Below are positions 56,824 through 64,000 of a DNA stretch of 64,000 bases, one piece after another. Under the pieces are notes generated by a model. It searched no databases. It was not told the DNA's origin and was given only the letters and a program-made list of their open reading frames with translations. Both the position numbers and the translations under genes were made by a program. Every line of letters begins with the position of its first letter. Position 1 is the first letter of the stretch. Origin of the DNA: Holothuria scabra (Eukaryota > Echinodermata > Holothuroidea > Aspidochirotida > Holothuriidae); the NCBI GenBank assembly GCA_037179385.1, contig CM074187.1, positions 51,122,879-51,186,878 of the forward strand, in the 5' to 3' direction.

Positions 56824-58237
56824 AAGGAATGCCTCAACTGTCTTGAGTCATTGCATTGTGTCATATTAGAATGTCATTCAGTCTCTGAAAATGCAGCAGA
56901 AGAAATGCTGTACATAAAGCAGACCTCACAGTACATAGCTGTTGTGAAGTTGATGCTACGAAGGGCACCAATAAATTGCAGGAGGTTGAAGGAGCAAGAA
57001 AGAAGACCCATTCTAGCTGCATAGAACTATGTTAGATAGTGATCACCTATCTGCTAAACCATAGTACATTCCAATCACGATACTATGTTAGAAATAATCA
57101 AATTACACACAAATTTTTTGGTGTCACTGGTGTGCACCTGCCCAAGACCGATTTTAATCTACTTTACTCAGGTAAAGTAAAGTAGGATCACTTTGGGATA
57201 AAAGGAGCATGAGAGACAGTGGCAATGATACTATGGGAACAGTTGAAAACTTAAGGTGATTTCACAGTTTGCCAAAATTACCTTACAGTACAGTGATCTT
57301 TTATCTCCTTCAAAATATGTCACATAAATTTATTATTTCACGTACTGCAATAAAACTCCACTGATATGAGTGTCTCACACCACTCTGCATGGACAGTTTC
57401 CATTTAAAGAGCCCCACAGAAAGCACTTGCACTTAATATGCAAGGCTTTTGCAGGCTCACTCTACATGACCACACAGTACAATATCACCATTTATCTAAG
57501 AGAGTGTAGCCATGCCATAATTCACTAAATTGCTTTCAGATACTCTTCCAATATTCCACCAATTACCAACATTAATTCCAGCTGAGACATTACCTTAGGT
57601 CATTTTAATCCAGGGACCTATTTGATATCACACCTTCAAATTAACCTCACATAACACAAATGTGGACAAAATTAAACCCTTTTTTGTTCCTGGAAAGGGA
57701 AAACCTCTTTGAGTGGTGCAGACGTAACCTTTGCAAAATTAGAGTGGGATTGTGCATTTTACTGTTGGCGTATACAATAGTTCCTTGTCTTCCTTAGTTG
57801 GCATTGGCACCCAGGTACTCCTAGTTTACTGAAGGACTAAATACACCTATTGTTTACTGTCTAAAGCCAACACGTTGTTTCAATGAAATTGTTTTGATGA
57901 CTCACACCATTTTTAATGTGGACAACTGTGCCTTCTACTTCCACAAAAAGTAGTATCCTTTGGAAGCAAAAGAGGCCGAAAGTAATTTTTTCTACTTGTT
58001 TTATAATTTATTTTACTTACCTAAATGTTGACTGTTTATTTGAAACTTTGAGGAACACTAACTTTTGACCAGAGAAACACTTTCACCTCTTTTGAAATGT
58101 ATCTAAACTTTATCGAGCACTGAATGATATAATACGTATTTAATAAATTTCGAGGAAGGCTAAGAATACATGGAAGCTTAGAAAGGGCATTTTACGGACG
58201 GAAAGCATATGAACTAACCCTCTGGGGAGTCAGCTAC
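56824..58237. other. No gene recognised
   Basis: AT-rich, with no supported feature. Confidence 0.4.
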
Positions 58238-58345
58238 AGTAGATAAGGTTTAACAGCTCAATTTCTTTCTAATTGGTTTTATTCAGGCCGGCCACGACCC
58301 TTTTCCAATAGTGGCTCACTGTCTTGTTTTCCCTTCTCCACTGTT
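58238..58345. repeat. Dispersed repeat family A, copy 4
   Basis: Shares GGTTTAACAGCTC, TTTCTAATTGG, CCTTTTCCAATAGTGGCTCA and CTTGTTTTCCCTTCTCCACT with the other copies. Confidence 0.6.
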
Positions 58346-59400
58346 TATGCTGATACACCATGCACAGCTGTTGAGTTACAGAACTAAGGCTTCATACCTT
58401 CCAGATACATGTCAAATGCTCTAGATAACCATTTGACCATGCATTGGGTTAAGATGTTATTTAATTATTCCTTAGAGAAATATTTCAAAATTCATTTTCT
58501 ATTTTTCAATTGTTCCCACAAACATCAACACATCAAATCGACAAGCAATTGTGTCAAAATCGTGTCATAGCGTAAACATTGGTTGGAAGCACATTTTTCA
58601 AAGAATATGGTGAAATGGAAATTAGAAGTTTTTTGTACACTTGCACAAATACCACTTTCTGTACAGCAAGCTGGGCAGTATAAAGCACACAATTGCATAG
58701 TCTTTCGATCTATTTTGAGAGGTATAACTAACACAAATCTTGGCAAAAGCAATTATTTTGGGGGGAATGCCATGCATGCACATACACATTTTATGTACAT
58801 GATCATAGATACAATCATTTTATGTTCCACTTTAAGGCCCCTTGATTTCGCTTTTGGCCCCTAGATTTCATGACCTAGGAGGCCTGGTTGGTACTGTAGG
58901 CCTAAGTTTTGGAGGCTTCAAAGTTTTGTTGACCCCTGCTACCACTTGACTTAAGACAATCTTAAGACAATATATTTCTCACTCAACTGTAAAATTTAAA
59001 AGGAGTCAGTTCTTGAATAACCTTGAACATGCTGTACCTATGTCCTGAAATATTAGGAAAGATACTTGCAAGGGTGATAGGAGGAAAACCGGACATTCAG
59101 TTGTTGTTTTGAAATTTTAAATAAGTTTAAACTTTTAACTCAGTTAGTGAATTTTCATGATTGGTTTTCTTGTATTTGAGACCAAAAAATTTCAGTATGT
59201 ACAGTAATACTTAACCAGAAGTCCAGAACTGTAAACAAATGATCTTGCCCATAGATCCCTTATCAATGACATGAGTTATATTTTGCATGTTCCAATTTTT
59301 CAAAGATGTTCTAACTTTTTGAACATTTTTCTCCGATGTTCAGGATGAAAATGAACTGTATGTGCATCAATTTGATATGGTGTTTGATGGTGCATCCTGC

Positions 59401-59545
59401 CAGTGTTGTAATGGAGTCACTAGATTAGTGACTCCAGTCACCAGTTTTCAAACTTTTAAGTGACTCGAGTTGAGTCATTGACTTGAGTCACTAGCATTTT
59501 GATAGGGAGTGACTCGGTCGTGACTTGTTACAAGTTACAACACTA
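59401..59545. mobile_element. hAT-type mini-MITE (145 bp)
   Basis: Ends CAGTGTTGTAA and TTACAACACTA are inverse complements, apart from the terminal base. A perfect 8-base target duplication CATCCTGC lies at 59393-59400 and 59546-59553. The interior is made of GTGACTCGAGT-like subrepeats. Confidence 0.92.
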
Positions 59546-59553
59546 CATCCTGC

Positions 59554-62500
59554 ACAGTTGAATGTTGCAACTGATGAGTGCAAACCTTATAGAGAATCCT
59601 TACTGCAGGCCATGATTTTCAGAAAACTTTACATGGTTTTCCATTTGGCAACCATTTCACTTTTTATCTGTATTTTTAGCACAAGTAAACTTGGTTGTTT
59701 GTACATTTGCCACACATTTTCACTAAACTACAAAACATTGGGTTTTCAAGGTACCAATTGTGTTCATGTATTTCTTGTTAAATAAAAGTTTAAAGTAGGC
59801 AATAAAGGTCAAAAATAGTCAATTGGTATTAATGTAAGCATTATAAAGCAGCCTTAAATTTGGAAAACAAGCTGCATTTGAATTCTTTACCAAGATAAAT
59901 GGTTGTCAGTCAAGTGTTATATAGAATCAAAGATCTGGGAATGGTGATTTCCCGACAGGTCCACAACAACTGCTGTGAATCATCAAGATCTGGACAATAT
60001 TCAACAACTCAGGAAATTCCAGAAAAAATGCCCACATATTTTCTTTGCTTTTCAAAAATATCCCTGTATTTGTTCCTGCAGTAAAGTGCAACAGCCAAAG
60101 GGTCAAGGAGAAATACTACTTAGATCACAAGAGATAATACCAACCTTGTTGCCTCCTGCGAGGTCCAGAATGGATCGCACACCAAAGAACTTTCTTTTGC
60201 ACATGCCAATTCAAAATTAATCCCCCAAAAATAGGCCTGCATTTATGAAAAGGTTTCAAATCCAACAAGTGTTCCCCATCCAGCATGGATATTGTGCCAT
60301 CATTATGTGCACAATCTCCACTATCTCAGTCAGAACAATCAACCCTACACTTTTGGTATACATGGGAATTTAGTATTAAAGGACAAGCAGATGACCATGA
60401 AAATCAAGTCCTGCTTAGTTCAGTGCAATGTTGGAACTCATGTTGGAATTCAAGGGTTAATACAGGACTTGGGCCACCAAAAAGAAGGGAAACACATCAA
60501 TGTCAGAACTAAGATTTATATAACGTTCACCTTGCCTACTGTAGTAGGAAGTTACAACTCCTTTAAGCAGCTTTTCAGAGTCCCTTCAAAATCAAATCAA
60601 GATGGATATGATACAGTATTACCTTTCCCAAATTTCTAGCACCACTGGTGTTTTGACAACCAGCAGGGAAGACAAGATTAGCATGCTGATCTACAGCTTC
60701 GGTATCAATTACGAGAGTTTATCATCTGGGGCATGTTTTTAATTGACTAAGATTACCGGGCATGACCTGTTTACTGAACAAGAACCACAATACCTGAGTG
60801 CATGTAAACAGGTGAAGACACAGACAAGACAGCGGGGTACAGCAAGTGTGTAAGTATTTCAGAGATGTCAGGCATCTGACACTGCAAGGAGTGGTTACAC
60901 TTTAAAAGAAATAACTTAAAATCACACAACAACATGCACCTCAACTGGGGACAAGTACATATGGCCTACAACTTTCAATCAATCTTATCAACATAATATG
61001 TGCCATAGAACTCCAAGTGCTGATGAGATGGGGGGTTGATAGGTCCCAAATCCCTTATCCAGTACCTGCTCTTTGCAATCAATGGTATTTTGTGAATCTC
61101 AGAGAATTTGCATTTGGTCATGATGGACCTTAGTTATAGCCACTCATGGCTGTCCTCAACATAAACTTCACACAGATATATTTCCCCATCCAACTAAAAA
61201 ATTCCTGGATCTGCAGGTGAGTACAAGAGTTTGCTCTATTATAAGGGCAAACTTAAAGGGAAAATGCAGTTGCCCAATTTCAATTAGTTCACACCAGCAT
61301 CCTATTTTATGAATGACTGATAATGGAGTCACAATGTTTTCGTGTACAGGTCTTTCAACTTTGAGTTAAATTTCTACATTAATAGCTTTGTTTATGTACT
61401 GTGACTGTCATACAGTATCATCAAAGACAGTTAAAAGGTGAAAAGAGGAAACTCACAAGGTGTAGACTTGTGATCTTTTCAATGAATTTAGGGTGGCAGC
61501 TTGTTCTTTTTAAAGATGGGTCCACGCTAGTTTGGTGATTCGTTTCCACATGGAATTGTGGGGCACAGCATGTGATAAACAAGCCAAGCTTAGCTCATAC
61601 TGTAGCCTACAGCAGTCTCGTTTTCATCAGTATAGTGCATACAACACTAAGTATAGATAGTGATGCGAAAATATGGGTCTCAGTGCTACTTTACACCAGA
61701 ATAAAATGCAAATAGTCACCCCAAAAAGACATTTTCGACACAATACTCCGAACTAAACCACACTTGAGATTCCTGTTTGTGTTGTGGATGGGAAAAAAAA
61801 AGAATGTCACCAAATATTCATGTTAACTCAAATTCTGGAATATGTGTTGTAGACCTGTGGCAGATGCTGGATTGCTTTGATTGTTATCCCAAAGATTTGG
61901 AGGATGCGCGCATGAGCACAGCCACCCAAAACGAATTACTAGAAGGGTACTTCTTAACATTCTGGTGAAACTTGCATTAAAATGCAAAACATGGTTCTCA
62001 TGATATGAGCAGATAAATTGTCACATTTTCAAGAATTTAGTGCACTTGTAGAAAGTTTTAAATTTATCACTTTCTAAATTTATTTAAGTTACCAAGTAAT
62101 CTGGATCAACTGAGTCAACGGCATGACTTAAAGAATTACTTTATGCATACTGTAGAGCTGTGCAGCTTGATGATAACATGCAGTAAACAGAAAACTATCA
62201 AAGTCTGTGGGTAGCACATTACTTCTTATTATCTAACCAGCTTGTCCTATAATTGATTTCTTCTTAGGCAATTAAATTGGTGTTATCCTTGTCTTTTACT
62301 TCCCTTCAATCTTCACACTTAGAATTATCAACCATGCTGGGGATACATTCTTTTTCACAACAGACACATAATTAAACCTGACTACCAATGAACCACCCAC
62401 ATTCTGGTTGTCTACGGTTTCTCTAAGGTTTTAAGTTTTACCCTCGGAACAGACTTGTAATTTTATAACAACACAAGTTCATTGTGAGAAGGAGCAGTCA

Positions 62501-64000
62501 CCTGGGTAATAACCCCAACACAGTGAGATCAAATGTGTGGAAATACTTGCCTTGGCGTGGGATGTATCGCCACCTCAAGACATCAGTCATCCCAAAGTTG
62601 TTCTCAAATTGGATCATGAAGCATGTCCATACTGCATGATGTACTGTACTGTACAGTAAACACTAATGATGTATCAAACAAAAATGATGGTGAAATGTTT
62701 GACATTTCAAGACTGTATGCAGTAAATAATTTCATGCTGCAGCTGTAGAAAATACAGGGTTATGAGCAATATCAAAAGTAATTATATAATTATATAAATT
62801 TTATAAATATTATATTGTGAATAGTTATTTTTTTCCCAAAAAGAAATTGACATTATGTGCGGTGTGTGCTTCCTATTTTTTAAGCAAAATTTTACATGGA
62901 TGGAATTCCATGGTGTAACAAAAGTTCTTCAAGGAACTAGGCCAAGCTTAATTCTGTGATGGTGAGACACTCACCTAAAATACTGTACCATGTCAAAATC
63001 AATAGTGAAACTGCAGCTTGAGAGGCTCCAGGTGGCATGTTGTATGCTGTAATTACAATCTGTGCATACAACTTTCTCCTGCGTACCACTGTACCACTTT
63101 GTTACATCTTTACTCAGGCTAACACAACAAGTTCTATGCATAAAATTATACCCTTCACAGTCATGGTGTGGCTATTGCCCTCACACGCTTCAAAATTCAA
63201 GGCCTAGAGAATGACATTGACAGAACCAACAATGATACAAAGCAGGTCTGTTAAGCTAAAATACTGTAAAACTATAAAAGCACAATGGTGCCAACAGTGC
63301 CCCAAAAGCCCGAACTAATGAGGCTAAATGTGCACATTAGCAAGAACCATGGGTGAGTAAGAATGGAGAGAGAGCTGGGGGTTTACTCACAAGTCAAAAT
63401 GTGTAGCATGCTGAACTTTATCTGACAGACCCCTACAGGTATACCTACTTTTCCTTGAATTCCTAGACAAAGACATGTTTATACTAGTGCAATTTGTGAG
63501 AGACATCTCTCAAAGCAGCTCATTGAGTTGGTTCATGAAATTCAACAAATTTTTCCAAACCTATTGAGTTTTCTTCACATGACAATGACAATTTATGGTT
63601 AATCTTAGACAATCCCTATACCTTACACACCAATAACTACTTTATGAGTGAGTGCTCAACGGTTCAAGTCAGTTTTCAAAAATTCGTGACCAGACACTTT
63701 TTCAAATTATGTACAAAACCGTTGCAAGTCAGGATACAAGAAAATTCAAAAGTTTAGCCATTTCTGTGACTTTTGGACTTGAAACTTGACTTGTTATGCT
63801 AACTATATGCATTGTTATGTGATAGTGAACCTTTGAGACTCTCATTAAGTTACTGATATTAACTCAATGAGCCTCTTAAACTCTGCACCACAGTCTATCC
63901 TTGCATCTAGGAACCCTCAAATATATTTTAGAAATTCCAAGGGGATGGGATTAACTGCAGTTTGAAAATTGAGATAGAAAACTGCTTTTGACTCTCTTCA
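59554..64000. other. No gene recognised
   Basis: AT-rich. A short stretch at 61935-62050 belongs to the dispersed repeat seen at 48820. Frames such as 60292-60639 plus show no domain. Confidence 0.4.

Noticed and set aside
1..64000. tRNA, rRNA or other structured RNA genes
   Set aside because: No cloverleaf with A and B boxes and no rRNA-like segment was recognised on either strand by eye; a covariance-model scan would be needed to exclude them fully.

Overview
The window looks like a non-coding, AT-rich stretch of an animal nuclear genome. Long stretches have no sustained reading frame, microsatellites and inverted-repeat elements are abundant, and there are animal-type transposons (DIRS, hAT, piggyBac, non-LTR retrotransposon) but no bacterial operons. 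The mix of DIRS, many foldback elements, CA-tailed minisatellite elements and L2-type 3' tails fits a marine invertebrate, possibly a deuterostome such as an echinoderm, but the sequence alone does not fix the species. I found no complete host gene; one short possible exon is listed with low confidence.

The dominant object is a 6.5 kb GC-rich DIRS-type tyrosine-recombinase retrotransposon on the minus strand (6441-12976). It has inverted terminal repeats, an internal complementary region that joins complements of both outer ends, and decayed gag, RT/RNase H/methyltransferase-like and tyrosine recombinase ORFs. It sits inside an older foldback element (6374-6440 plus 12977-13750) whose arms are built of 21-bp tandem units in inverted orientation. 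Because the host is palindromic, its other arm gives the sequence of the empty target site. Older DIRS pieces lie at 13903-13930, 24270-24860, 25430-25600 and possibly 41560-41720.

The rest is a graveyard of small elements. There are three hAT-type elements with perfect 8-bp target duplications (27320-29264, 30689-31269, 59401-59545) and two piggyBac-type MITEs with TTAA duplications (49783-50032, 50136-50386). A DNA element at 34784-35601 carries a short HIRAN-like ORF. Several foldback or MITE families occur in two or three copies each. Also present are a non-LTR RT fragment (40341-40499), an L2/V-SINE-type tail (43544-43613) and a possible hAT zinc-finger relic (40938-41230).

Between 45.5 and 54.1 kb lie two related composite elements. 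Each has a tandem array (156-bp units, about 145-bp units), then a CA microsatellite, then a terminal hairpin whose stem is echoed at the left end. The conserved core of both arrays contains a direct repeat matching the DR1 nuclear-receptor response element. The window is therefore best read as intergenic or intronic DNA shaped by nested insertions.
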